This document shows positions 42,401 to 53,802 of a DNA stretch of 64,000 bases, piece after piece. Position numbers and translations under genes: made by a program. The stretch's first letter is position 1, and each line of letters starts with the position of its first letter. This DNA is from Zygnema cylindricum (Eukaryota; Streptophyta; Zygnematophyceae; Zygnematales; Zygnemataceae): contig JBBHKE010002678.1 in NCBI GenBank assembly GCA_037447655.1, forward strand, positions 125,518-189,517. The letters are read 5' to 3'. A model generated the notes under the pieces. The model was not told the DNA's origin and ran no database searches. It saw nothing but the letters and a program-made list of their open reading frames with translations.

Positions 42401-43979
42401 GATTTTTTTTTTTTTTTTTTCTTCCGGGGAAAAAAGGCGACAGTGAGACGACGCCTCGGTTTTTACTTTTTTTTTCTTCTGTAACTGGTGAGTTTTTTTT
42501 TAATGTTATTATTTTATTATTTTATTTATTTATTTGTTTAATTATTTATTTTTATCATTATTATTATTATTATTATTAGTATCAATATTATACACTTTTT
42601 TTATTTCCCGATGTGAGCTCTTCGTTGCTGGTTTTTGTTTTTGTTTTACTTTTTCTGCTTTTTTTTCTTTTTTTGCTTATCAATATATAGAATTAGTATT
42701 ATCATTTTTTTAAACGTTTGTATGTTTTGTTTTTTGTCACTTTTGTTTGATACTACCTAAATTTTTTGCATCTCAGGAGGCTTTTCTGGGGAATGATATT
42801 TATCTTACTATTACTTTTTATTCAGTTTTTTATTTTTTTGTGATTTTGAATGTTTTATTTTATCTGGTTTGTGTTTTGTTTTGTCCTTGTTTGAATTCTT
42901 TTATGTTCTTTATTTATTTCTATATATCAAAATTCTAACATAATTTTTTTGCCTTTTTTGGTGGCGCTTTTGCAGATACGAATAAAAAAAAATGTCCATA
43001 TTCTGGTTTTTTCACGATGGAATGAAAAAAAATTCCCCATTTTCCTAAAAATAAGGCTAAATCAGTCATAAAGAAAAAGGACACGTCATGGAAAATTTGG
43101 AAATTATTCTCGATTCGTTTTCCAATTTTGTATATTTTGTATTTTTTTTTTGTTTGGTTAGTTGACATTAGCAAAAATAGCTACCAAAGGTTTTTTTTCT
43201 CTGTCAAAATTAGAAAATTTGAATTTGGTTTTGCGTTTCTTTTTAATTAAATAGTAAAATGCAAACCGATAGACTTTTTTTTCTTTTTTTGCTTTTTTTT
43301 TTAGTTTTTTTAATATTTCTTTAGTGTTTTTTTTTTTTTTGGTAGGGATTTTTGGTTTTGGAAATGGAGTTACTTTTTTTTGGAAAAATAAATTAAATAG
43401 AAAAAAAATTTCAGTATTGTAATCTTTTTCTTTTGTTTCTTTGTACATTTTCTCAGCACTAAGGAAAAAAACTTATTTTCACCTTCGCCCCATTTTTTTT
43501 TTTTTTTTTTTCATATTGAAACAAATTATCTGTTCTTTTGCATAAAAAGTTTATTTTTTCCTGATTGACATTTCTCTAATCTCTAATGTATAAATTCAAA
43601 AATTAGAATTATTAACAATAAAAAAGAAGTTGAAATTAATAATTTTGCAGTGGATATAGAAACACAATGCATATATGTAGCTATTAATTAAACAAACATG
43701 TTTAAAATTAAAAATATATTGACAAGGTTTCTTTCACATATTGTAAAAATCCCAACCATCTCTCTTCCCACCTCCCTCTCTTCCCTCCCGCTTCCTGCCT
43801 CCCTCTCTCAACCTTCATCTCTCCCTTTCTCTTCCCCCCATCCACTCCCCACCTCCCTCTCTCCCCTACTACTTCCCCTCCCTCTCCGCACCATCCTTTC
43901 CCACAACTCCTTTAAGTTTTAATGTCTTTAATGAATGTAGTCTTTGTCCATACCTCCACTCCTCTCCACTATTCTCATA
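42401..43979. other. AT-rich 3' flank, no gene seen
   Basis: Long T and A runs, (ATT)n near 42515-42580, and a CT-rich patch at 43760-43915. Poly(A) signals are plentiful but none can be singled out. Confidence 0.55.
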
Positions 43980-44681
43980 TGAAGGATCTAAGCAAAAGAG
44001 TTTCACTTAAAATAATTCACAAAACATACATCATTACACAGCGGAAGCTCATAAAAGACGAGGAATATTCAGCCAAAAAGAATTATAAGTGTTATTGGGC
44101 GAAGCCTCTTTACATCATCTCTCTTCTCTCTTCTCTCTCTTCTCTATCCTCTTTAAATAATCTCTTACTCCAATATCAAATCCTCTATGATTCAATCATG
44201 TGAGATACAATTGATAGATTACGATTAATTCGATCGATACTCTGCACATGTACACTGCTGCCTATATATGCTCGCTACTCTGCACTAAGAGACAACAAGA
44301 TAAGACAAGCACTAAGAGACAACAAGATAAGACAAGCAGAACTTAGCGTAGCGACAAAGCCTGTCCCTAGCTGATTGTGCACTCTTCAATGAAAGTTCCA
44401 CAAAGGAAGGCGCACACGCTTCTTCCTTCAAAACAACAAACTCCAAAATGTTGACTTAAACACGTGTTGCTTCACGAACACACCTGCACGCAAAATGTAA
44501 CACCTGCGCACGTAATAAACAAGTGACGCGAAACGAAATAGTATGTTTCGTTCGCGGACATCAAAAGTACAGTCGCGAAACGACGTCATACTTTTGTATG
44601 TTGACGCGACAATTCGCGTCAAACAAATTCAAGTTGGAATGACGCTTCGCGAAATGTCGCGAAAACGACAATATCCCAACA
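43980..44681 (-). mobile_element. Solo LTR, 702 bp, with 5-bp target duplication
   Basis: TCATA lies immediately on both sides (43975-43979 and 44682-44686). On the minus strand it starts TGTTGGGATATTGTCG and ends GATCCTTCA. It shares blocks with the LTR at 48990-50078, including GCGTCACTT, GCGCCTTCCTTTGTGGA and CTTTTATGAGCTTCCGCTGTG. A solo LTR arises by recombination between the two LTRs of a full element. Confidence 0.93.
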
Positions 44682-44687
44682 TCATAT

Positions 44688-44816
44688 CCTCTCCTCTCCT
44701 CTCCTCTCTCCTCTCCAATCCCCTCCTCGACTCGACTCTCCTCTACTCTGCCTAACTCTTCTCCTATCCTGTCTCTCCTCTCCTCTCTCCCCTCTCCTCT
44801 CCTCGCCTCTCCTCTG
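44688..44816. repeat. TCTCC pentamer tract
   Basis: CTCTCCTCTCCTC units directly beside the solo LTR, matching tracts at 46096 and 50186. Confidence 0.9.
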
Positions 44817-44819
44817 TTA

Positions 44820-46090
44820 GGTTCATTGTGAAACGACGTCTCAGTTCTGTTGAGCACCGTAATATAAATATTATTTAGTCAGCGTGTGATTTGTGTGGCG
44901 TGTTGTGATTCGTTTGATATAGTTTGGTTTTACTTCGTTTGGTTTGTACGACAGACTTTTGCTTAGTACGGCGGTATGTTGATTTCGTACAATACCGCGT
45001 ACTTTATATTATTTAGGCAGTACTTTGCTGTGATTGGTTCGCGCGCGTACTTTTGTACGTCGCGCGATTCATTTGTTCATTTGTACCTTGCAGTACTTGT
45101 TGTTTCGTGAGAGAGAGTATTTAGGACTTAGGGTATTTTCGCATGTGCTAAAGTTAGAGTTATTTTCTGTCGTTTTCTACCATAACTTAGAAAAAAACGA
45201 GAAAATCCGCAGCCGTACCAAAAAATAGAAATTACCACCGTACAAGTTGCGTTACCGTGAAACTTTATACGTACAGTAGTTTGTCGTCTATCGCGATACA
45301 ATTTGTCGTTTAGCGCATTTCGGCCCACTTTCGCGTCCTTTCAACACATGTTCAAACTTTACATCAAATCACCTCGCGAGGTGATTTGAAATAAAGTCCA
45401 ATAAGGTGAACGAATAGGCGGACATTGTCGCACGTGTCTGAAGTTTTTTACAATTTTTGTGCGCGGAATACAAAAAAAAAAACACACTGCACGGTTCCAG
45501 CTTGTGCGTAATGTTTTGCGTGCGCTGATCCGTACAGGGGCCATCTCTCTCAAAAACACGTGTCTTCACACATCCGGCGTATGAAAAATATTGGCCACCT
45601 GTCGGCAAGTGGGAAGACGATAAACGAAACCGCAAATTATGTGCGACAGAGAAAGAAATTTTAGGTTTTTGACACGTCGACAATATGGCGTACAGACGTT
45701 ACGAAGTCACAAACATTGTACAGCGTGTAGAGAAACGCCTCAAATTGAAGGCAAGTGGAAGTTTCGCCTCATTTTATGAACTACATCTGTCACAATTCTT
45801 CATACACGTCTACGTAAGTCACGTTTTTAAGTGACAAGTTATTGGCGTTTACATCCGAATGCTCTGAAATCTGTACGGAGAATCTTCGCTAAAAAACAAA
45901 GTAGCAAGACTAAGTTTCAGTTACGTGAGAGAGAGTATTTAGGACTTAGTCGTTTGGGAGAAAAGTATCTTTTGTAAGGGGAAAACTTCCGGTGAAATAT
46001 ATTTGTCTTTTGCTGGAGTGTCTTCTTCTTGCTGTCTCTTGCTTCTGCATTATATTCTGTCTTTCTTCTATCTTTGCGTGAATCGATCCT
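44820..46090. other. Relics of LTR-like sequence, no gene
   Basis: GAGAGAGAGTATTTAGGACTTAG occurs at about 45106 and again at about 45925, 820 bases apart, echoing the TTAGGACTTAG word of both copia LTR families. This could be a much-decayed LTR pair. The stretch is otherwise CGTAC-rich without coding signal. Confidence 0.4.
45364..45389. repeat. Perfect 26-bp palindrome
   Basis: TCAAATCACCTCG is immediately followed by its exact inverse. The centre CACCTCGCGAGGTG is shared with the palindromes at 34027 and 60970. Confidence 0.95.
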
Positions 46091-46095
46091 TACAT

Positions 46096-46405
46096 CCTCT
46101 CTCTTCTCCTGTCCTCTCCTCTCCATCTATATCCCACTCCCCTCCAGTCGTCCTCATTCTTGTCCTCTCCACTCCCCTTCCCTCCTCTCTTCTCTCCTCT
46201 CTCCTCTCCTCTCCTATCCACTCGTTTACTCTTCTGTCCATTCCCCTCATCTCCCCCCTGGCCATTCCACCTCTCTCCTCCCCTATCCTCTCCATATCTC
46301 TCCTCACCTCTCCTCTCCACTCCGCTCCTCTCCTATCCTCCTCTTTCCTCTCCTCTCCTTTCCTTTCCTCTCCAGTGATACTCTAATCTTCCTTCCTCTC
46401 TTCTC
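46096..46405. repeat. TCTCC low-complexity tract
   Basis: Irregular CTCTCCTCTC units. Open frames on both strands are repeat translations. Confidence 0.92.
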
Positions 46406-46516
46406 CTCTTGGTGAAAACCGGTAATATTCAACGTATTGCGTAGGTGCCAAAGTGTAAACTTTGGAAAAATGGCCAAGCCGTGGATCGAACCCGAGATCT
46501 GCTGTTAGACATATAC

Positions 46517-46737
46517 TACATCGCTAATCGTTATCGATGTTAAAGGTTTTTTCGCCATCTAAAACATCTTTTCTCCGTGCACACTTGTCAGATCGTCAAT
46601 CCAATGGTTGCTTTTAGAAGGCTAGATTTTCACTTTACTATTGGCGGTCTCCCATTGACGACCCGACAAGTGTGCAGGAAGAAAAGATGATTTAAGTGGC
46701 AAAAAAAACTTCAACACTAACAACGATAAGCAGTGTA
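46517..46737. mobile_element. MITE, TACAC family, 221 bp, long TIRs
   Basis: Left TACATCGCTAATCGTTATCG and right (reversed) TACACTGCTTATCGTTGTTA begin an inverted repeat of about 55 bases that includes TTTTTTCGCCAT...AAACATCTTTTC. It lies 7 bases from the LTR element at 46745. Confidence 0.85.
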
Positions 46738-46744
46738 GCTCTAC

Positions 46745-49700
46745 TGTTACGTTATTGTGCGAATCGGCAAAGAGGCCGAATTCGCGTCACTTTTGTTTCG
46801 TGTGTAGGTGTATTATTTCGTGTTTATGTGTTTTAGTTTCGTGCGTACACAGCACACGCACGAAACTTTTTATTCTGGAGTTTTGCATTTCGAAGACGAA
46901 GGCGTGTTCGCCTTCCTTCGTGGAAGCTTCCTTTCAGCATTTTTTGGAAGGAGACATTTTCTGGAAGGAGACTGGAAAAGATCAATTTCCGAAAGTGTTC
47001 GACAAGTTGACGTGGTATATTGATGCCCTATTGCAATCTGAAGCAAGAGGTAGAAAGAGAAGAATCGTCTACCGGATGATCCAGATCTCTATTTTGGTAG
47101 AGATGAGAGTCGAGGAGATAATGATTTGAAGAAAGAGGAGAAAGAGAAGGGAAAATTGTCACTTTAAATTCCGAGCAGTAGAGGTAACACTTAAAGAGTT
47201 TGAGAACAATTTTTTTTTCTCAATATTTTGTTAAACTATGTCGGTAATGGAAGAGATCACAAAAGAGGCGATTGAGGTGATGGCGGTGTAAGCCGCGGCC
47301 GTGTTGAATTTTAAAATTATTTTGAGTTTTGAAATGATACCGGCAACGACTATAATTTGCTGATTTGTATTTTAATGATTAATTCGATAAGAGGAGATGA
47401 AGATTGAGAGAAAATTTTAATTTTTATGAACAGAGCAAAATTCATGATTTCTTGTCCATTGCGGATTCCAAATTAGAGGAGAAAGCGCATGTCTATTTTT
47501 TGGTTGGGATAATTGAAGGAAATGTTGACATTGAGAGTGACATTAAAATTGACATTTATGATTGGAGTGACGGGAATTTTTATTCCCGAGTGTCCTTGAA
47601 TTCCAAGAAATTTCAAGGCTTTAATGGAGTTCGACATAATCTTCAACGAATTATAATTGGAGAAAGAGAAAGAGGAAGTTAAAATATTTGAGTGAGTTCT
47701 TGTATAACGAGGGGGAAGAAGCCAAATAAGGTTTATTATTTTTTCGGCAAGGAGAAAAGATTTCAAACTCGCATCATTATATTTCTGATGTGAGGGAAAT
47801 TAACTTTATCTGTTGAGCAGTTTGTGTGCGAGAATGCTGCTGACAGCCCACAGTTGTATTCTGAATTAAGAGGATGGGAAACGATAGTGGAGGCGGTAAA
47901 AGAGAAGAGAATTCAGAAGGAGAGAAAGGAGAGTGAATTAAAGAATGTGACGTCCGTTTTCGACGCCAGGTAACGAAGGAAAATTGAAACTAAATTTTTG
48001 TGCGTGCGTGCGACTTTGTTCGCCTACATGTGGAGTGACGCGGCTATGTGTACATTGGCCAGTTAAAGAGGAGTTCCAATTAAGTTTGGATTATGTGTCG
48101 GTTGCAAGTACGAGAGGGGGTCATATGAAAGCCTCCTAAAATAGAGTTACGGTTAACGGCTATGTGGATTGGTAAAGGTGCCGTGGAGATTTAGATTTTA
48201 ACAATTTTATTATGGCATACTCATGAAAAGACGTGAGTATGTACTTTTGAGTTGGAAGATTACCGGATATTTTGACGACCTTTATTTTTGTGTCGTTGAC
48301 ATATATGGTCAAGTGGCGTAAGGCCGTTATGGTACATCATCGGTATCATATGTGACATCTTTTTTCTGTCAATGAAAAATAAAAAATGAAGTATTTTTGG
48401 AGTTTTATATGAGAGGAGGAGAAGTCGTTCCGTACAAAGAGCGGATTGAACACTAGACGTACATTGGGGAATGAACGATGATGCCGAATTTTCAGGTGGT
48501 CGTTTCGGTCGTCGTCATAAATTTGCAAGCGAAGAGATTTTAAGTGACGGTCACTAATCTTTTGATATATTTTTGGTACGATTGATTTTTGACATGTCTT
48601 TCGATTGGTGAAGATTCATTTGTGTACTTTTTTTGGAGATTTTCTGATGATGATTGGGAAGGCAATTTTCGACCTTTATTTTCGAAAATTAAACGGCCGG
48701 TTACGCAATAATTTGGAGCGGCAGTCGATCATTGTTTTGACGATGTTTGAAACAAATGAGGATGTGCCACGTGGAAATGGCGTATATGATTATGCAATCA
48801 TTTATGTTACCTTTTGAGGAGTGAGCAACCGAAATTGGATTAAGATACGCTTTGAGGAGATTCTCGCGGTACAAAGGGGAATCTTGGACTTTTGCGTAAA
48901 TCGTCAGATTGACCGGTGTCGCGTTTGTCCGTTGATGTTTATTTTGGAGGAATTTGGAGAACGACGATTCCCACAATAAAGAGGGGGATTGTTACGTTAT
49001 TGTGTGAATCGGCAAAGAGTCTGAAATCGAGTGGAGTTTTGTTTAGAGGTGTTTTGGCGATTCTGCCAATGAGAGAGGGATTGATATTCATTGTTGAATC
49101 GCGCGAAGTGACGCTTCAGTGTACCGCAATGTGTATCGCATTGGCATACGGAGCGCTCGACTTCGATTTGCGTCTATGTATTTGTATGGAGATATTTTGT
49201 GCGAGTACTTCGCAAGGGTGGATTTGTGACGGTTTGAGTTGGACATCACTTTCATATCGGGTTGGCGTTTGAAGCGTTCAGCTTCGATTCGCAAGTACAC
49301 ATTTTGTGTACGTTTGGAGTTTGGTACTTTTTGTGTATTAGCGTTTGGCGCTGAAACGTGCCGCTTTCGTTTCACGTCAATATTTGATGAGTCAGCAAAC
49401 GAAATGTACGATTTTGTTTTGTGTCACTTTTGTTTCGTGTGTAGGTGTATTATTTCGTGTGAAGGTGTTTTAGTTTCGTGCGTACACAGCACACGCACGA
49501 AACTTTTTATTCTGGAGTTTTGCGTTTCGAAGACGAAGGTGTGTATGCCTTCCTTCGTGGAAGCTTCTTTTCAGCGTTTTCTGGAAAGAGACATTTTCTG
49601 GAAAGAGACTGGAGTTTACCGCCATGCTAGCTTTGCTTGATTTTCATTGTAAGATAATCACAGAGGCTATATAGGCAGCATAGCTCAGCTGCAGAGTTAT

Positions 49701-50078
49701 CGTTAGTTTAACTTTGGATCAATTGAAGAGTAAGAGATGTAGATCCTTTGTGGTCGATTAAGAGAGAGGGGAAGATCCTTAGTGATCGATTATGAGAGAG
49801 AGAGAGAGAGCAGTTCCTTTGTGGTCAATTAAGAGGTGTTGCGGATCTTTGTCGATCCATTTGAGTATGATCATTCTTGAGTGATCTTTTAAGAGTGTAG
49901 AGTTTATCTTTGAAGAGAGAAGAAGAGGAGAGAAGAGTTAATGTAAAGAGGCTTTGGCCAGAAACATTTTTAATTCTTTTGGCCGATTATCCTCTTACCT
50001 TTTATGAGCTTCCGCTGTGTAATGTTTTATGTTTTTGAGCATTTATTTTTGAGTGGGAATTTTATTTAAGGTCCAACA
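46745..50078 (+). mobile_element. Non-autonomous LTR retrotransposon with intact TSD
   Basis: TCTAC flanks both ends (46740-46744 and 50079-50083). The 3' LTR (48990-50078) starts TGTTACGTTATTGTG after the polypurine run AAAGAGGGGGAT and ends GGTCCAACA, with a TATA-like GCTATATAGGC near 49657. The left LTR copy starts the same way (46745) but keeps only about 233 bases, diverging after GAGACTGGA and lacking a 400-base block, so U5 and the primer site are deleted. The interior (46978-48989) has no gag or pol signature and only short frames. It may be a LARD-like element mobilised in trans. The solo LTR at 43980 belongs to the same broad family. Confidence 0.87.
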
Positions 50079-50185
50079 TCTACAAGCCGAGTTACCCGGC
50101 CGATGTGCATGCAAATGCCTAATACTATATTCATACTGTATAAGCGGCGGATTGGCGAACCAATTTTATAGCGAGATACACACGC

Positions 50186-50855
50186 TTGGAGTCTGAAATG
50201 GACAATTCTCCACACCTCTTTCCTCTCTTCCTCTCCCCTCTCCTCCCCTCTCCTCTCCTCTCCTCTCCTCTCCACTCCTTTCCTCAACTCTCCATTACAC
50301 TCCTCTCCATTCCAGTCTTCTTTGTTCTTCTCCCCTCCTCTACTCTCCTCGCCTCTCCTCTCATCTCCTAGCTTAACCTTCTCCTCTCCTCTCCCCTCCC
50401 CTCCTTCCTTCTCCTCTCTATTTCTCTCCTCTCTATTTCTCTCCTCTCTTCTCCTCTCCTCACCTCTGATCTATCTTCTCCTCTCCTCTCCTCCCCTTTC
50501 CTCTCCACATCTCTCCTCTCCTCCCCTCCACTCCTACCCTCTTCTCTCTTTTCCTCTCCTCTTCTCACCTCTCCTCTCTCCTCTCCTCTCCTCTTCTCTC
50601 CTCTCTTCTCCTTTCTCCTCTCCTTCCCTCTCCTCCCAACTCCTCCCCTCTCTTTTCCTCTCCTCACCTCTCCTTTCCTCTCCTCTCCTTTTTCCACTCC
50701 TCTCACTTACCTTCCTCTCCTCTCCAATCCTCTCCTCTCCTCTCTCTTCTCCTTTCCTCTCCTCTCCTCATGACTCCGCTCGTCTCTCCTTCCTCATTTC
50801 TCCTCTCTCCTCTCCTCTCCTCTCCCCTCCACTCCTCTCCTCTCCTGTATTGACA
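50186..50855. repeat. Polypyrimidine TCTCC tract, about 670 bp
   Basis: Irregular CTCTCCTCTC units without other content, ending at CTCCTGTATTGACATAG, where strand composition flips. Confidence 0.93.
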
Positions 50856-51290
50856 TAGAGAGAGAGAGAGAGAGAGGAAGTGGGTCGTTGAGGAGGGATA
50901 AGGAGAGGTGTAGGCAAAAGTTGAAGTAGAGGTAGAGGGATAAGGAACGGGAGAGGGAGAGGGAAAAAAAATGGGGAATGGAGAGATTGGGAAGTGGGTG
51001 AGAGTGAGGGAGAAGGACAATGAGAGATAGGAAGAGGCAAGGGAGAGTAGGAGTAAAAAGGCGATAGGAAGGAAAAAGGTGAAGGGGAGGGATATGGAGT
51101 TGGTAAGAGAAAGGGAAAATGATAAAGAGAAAGGGAAAGAGAGAGAGGGAAAGGGAGAGGAAATAGGAGATGGAGAGAGAAAAAGAGGGAGATGGAAAGG
51201 AAAAATGAGAGGGAAAAAGAAAGGGGGAAAGAGAAGGAGAGATGGAGGGAGAGTGAGAGGGGGAGACGAAAAAAAGATGGGTGTTTCGGT
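50856..51290. repeat. Polypurine GAGGGA tract, about 435 bp
   Basis: Begins AGAGAGAGAGAG and continues as GGAGAGGGAAAGG-type sequence. With the tract to its left it forms an inverted composition pair. Confidence 0.93.
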
Positions 51291-51398
51291 TGCATTTGAG
51301 TGAATCAAAGTCAAAGTCGATGTCAATTTAATAATGTTGGTTCGTTGATAATGTGGTTCAATCTAGCAACGCGTCACGTCGCACATTTTGTTCGTTGG

Positions 51399-51587
51399 TA
51401 CACCTTCTATAGCTATTCAAGAATCATTACCGTCAATGTTTTTTTTGCCACTTAAAACATCTTTTCTATGAGTACACTTTTAGGATTCTTAATCGGACGG
51501 TTGCGATTGAAAGGAATACATCTCCCCTTCGAGTTTTTAAAATCCAACAATAGTGCATGGAGAAAAAACATTCTTTTACCAGGTGTA
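51399..51587. mobile_element. MITE, TACAC family, 189 bp
   Basis: Left TACACCTTCTATAGC and reversed right end TACACCTGGTAAAAGAATG, with subterminal TTTTTTTGCCACTTAAAACA shared with the MITE at 46517. Confidence 0.7.
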
Positions 51588-51837
51588 GGTTTTGTTTTGT
51601 GTACACGATTTGGGTAAAAAATTACGTACATGACTTTTAGTTTCAGATTGCGTCGTTTACTATTGTGTACGGTTAAGTTGGTTCATTTATTAATTGTCCG
51701 ATATAATGTGGAGAATCAGGCGTCCGTTGGCTTTGAAGCTTTTTTGGTTCGTAAAGCACGCTCCTATTTTGCGGTTGTACTTTTTGTAGTGTACGTCCTA
51801 TTCAACTATTTTGAGATGCGCTCTAGAAACTGTACAG

Positions 51838-52045
51838 TACACCGCGAATCGTTTTAGCTTCAATGTTTTTAACCACTAAAAACTTTTTTACTCCATACAC
51901 ATATGTTCACTTGTAGATCTCACGGTTTCGATTGAAAGGTAGCATTCTTAGCTTCCGATTGGCGGTCTCAAATTGAAAATCCAACAAGTGTGTACAAAGA
52001 AAAGATGTTTTAAGTGGCGGAAAAATAATTAGCACTAATAGTGTA
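51838..52045. mobile_element. MITE, TACAC family, 208 bp
   Basis: Left TACACCGCGAATCGTTTTAG; reversed right end TACACTATTAGTGCTAATT, then TCCGCCACTTAAAACATC as in the two shorter MITEs. Its last bases overlap the first bases of the gypsy LTR at 52042. Confidence 0.72.
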
Positions 52046-53016
52046 ACAGTAATAGTTGATCGAACTTGTTCGTAAATGGGTAATTAAGTATTACGAAAAT
52101 AGAGTTTTGAATTTGATAGGCGTCCGCGAAAGAATCGCACGATTTGGGGTTGTATTTTAAAAGATATAGTGATAGGTGTATTTAGGCGATAGCGCAAGGT
52201 CAAAATAACGATTGGGTGTTCATTGTTACGGGTTAAGGGTCAAACTATCCGCGGAATTTATGGCGTACGTTTATAAAGTACTAAACGAAATGAATATTTC
52301 ATTTGGTACGCACGATGGTTCGTTTCGTGCAATTTTTAGTACGAAACGTCACTTTGAGTTTATGGAATTTCGTAAGAAGTTTCGCGTGCGAAATTTGCGA
52401 CGCACATTCGTGCGAAGTCGCGTTTCGTTTGGCGCGCACTTTTGCACGTAAATGTTACGTAGTGAAACGTAGCGTTTGATTGATTAGAAATGCTACGTAG
52501 TTAGTAAGAGATTGTGCACGTTTTTGCATTGGTCAGTTTGAGTCATTGCTGATCAATGATTGGCCCAGGTAAAACCTGTTCAATGGAGTGTTTACTCTAG
52601 CCTGGCGAGTCCAAAGCGACGATGGATAAATAGTGAACTCTAAGAGGAGAGTAAACATCTTTTCCTTTGAGGAAAATTTGGTGGAAATTGTGACAGATTG
52701 GTCTTGAGCGATTGAAACCAAATTGGAGCATTGGTATTTTGGCATTGAAATCTCTTACAAACTAAGTAGTGTTTTAGTAGATAAGAGATAGAATTATTAA
52801 GAGTGGAGAGTAGTGGAAAACAATTTAAAAAGAAGGGTTGAGCCACGAGGGCAAGAAACCAAGCTAATGTTATGTGGACAGAAGCTTCTTCTAATTTAAA
52901 GTTTATCCTTATGTGAGTGCTTTCCAATGTGGATGTGTATTTTCCAATGTGTAGAATGTGTGGTTGAAATTGATTGAAGTAATGGGATTTTCTAAGAGGT
53001 AGGAGATCCTATTACA
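52042..53016 (+). mobile_element. Gypsy 5' LTR, 975 bp
   Basis: Starts TGTAACAGTAATAG and ends CCTATTACA. Pairs along its length with 59017-59978 (GAAAGAATCGC, TCAATGATTGGCC, GATGGATAAATAG, GGTTGAGCCACG). The copies have clearly diverged, so insertion is old. No matching target duplication flanks the pair. Confidence 0.9.
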
Positions 53017-53018
53017 TA

Positions 53019-53030
53019 TGGTATCGAAGC
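53019..53030 (+). other. Primer-binding site, Met-tRNA type
   Basis: TGGTATCGAAGC starts 2 bases after the 5' LTR. Plant LTR elements commonly use TGGTATCAGAGC, complementary to initiator Met-tRNA; one position here is transposed. Confidence 0.85.
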
Positions 53031-53802
53031 TTTGTTTAGAAACCAAGGAGAAGTTTGCTCATTCGAATATCGACTGCCGTGACCGGTGAAGGTGCTCTAA
53101 CCTGTGTCGGTAGAACCACAATGTGAAATGGTAGGGGATTGGAGGAAATCAAAGTGATCACATTGCCAGCGGCCGCTGGTTAGATGTAGGGAATGCTCAG
53201 GTCCTAAGGACTAAGGCGGGGTGGGCAGTGTTGCCACCGCTGAAACTCCCTCCTATTACTTAGAGGTCAAACAAACTTGCCCTCTCCTAGCAATGATTCA
53301 TATGTAGAGGGAGGGCTTAAAGCCATGAAGGGTGAGGATGTGAGGATTAAAAACAAAAGATCTTGATGTAGTGGGAAATGGGAAATTTGCTAATGGTGGA
53401 GAAGGAAAGTGGAGCACTTTACTTCTTCAAGAGCAAAAGAGTCCAGAAATGACTTAAAAATTTTCAAACCCTAAATTGTCACCTTTGAGAAATTTTCAAT
53501 TTTGCTGATGCAAAATTTGTGGTAGAACCTTACCTTTAAGAGCTTTCATTTTTGTTGTTGCAAAAAAATATGTGGGGAAATTCTTACCTTTTTGCATCAA
53601 TGTTTGGGAAATTGAAGAATTGAATCTGCACTAACATACTTTTAATGTCTTATTGATTTCTCAGATTTTGATCTTTTTCAAAGGATTTGTTAAGTAGAAG
53701 AAGTCTTGGATTGGAGCAGTCAGAGGACTTCAAACCCGCAGCAAATTTCTTTGGGAAATTATATTCTATCTTTATTTTACTTGATTTCATTTTTTTTGTG
53801 AT
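53031..53802. other. Gypsy leader, non-coding
   Basis: Sequence between the primer-binding site and gag. No open frame of note. Confidence 0.7.

Noticed and set aside
44820-46090. Complete LTR pair of a third copia family
   Set aside because: Only a 20-base word repeats at 820 bp spacing; no TG...CA ends, polypurine tract or target duplication was seen.
46460-46500. tRNA gene suggested by GGATCGAACCCGAGATC (B-box like on minus)
   Set aside because: No cloverleaf could be drawn with a matching acceptor stem and D arm; at most a tRNA-derived relic.
50322-51326. Several 110-207 codon frames on both strands
   Set aside because: Products of the polypyrimidine and polypurine tracts.
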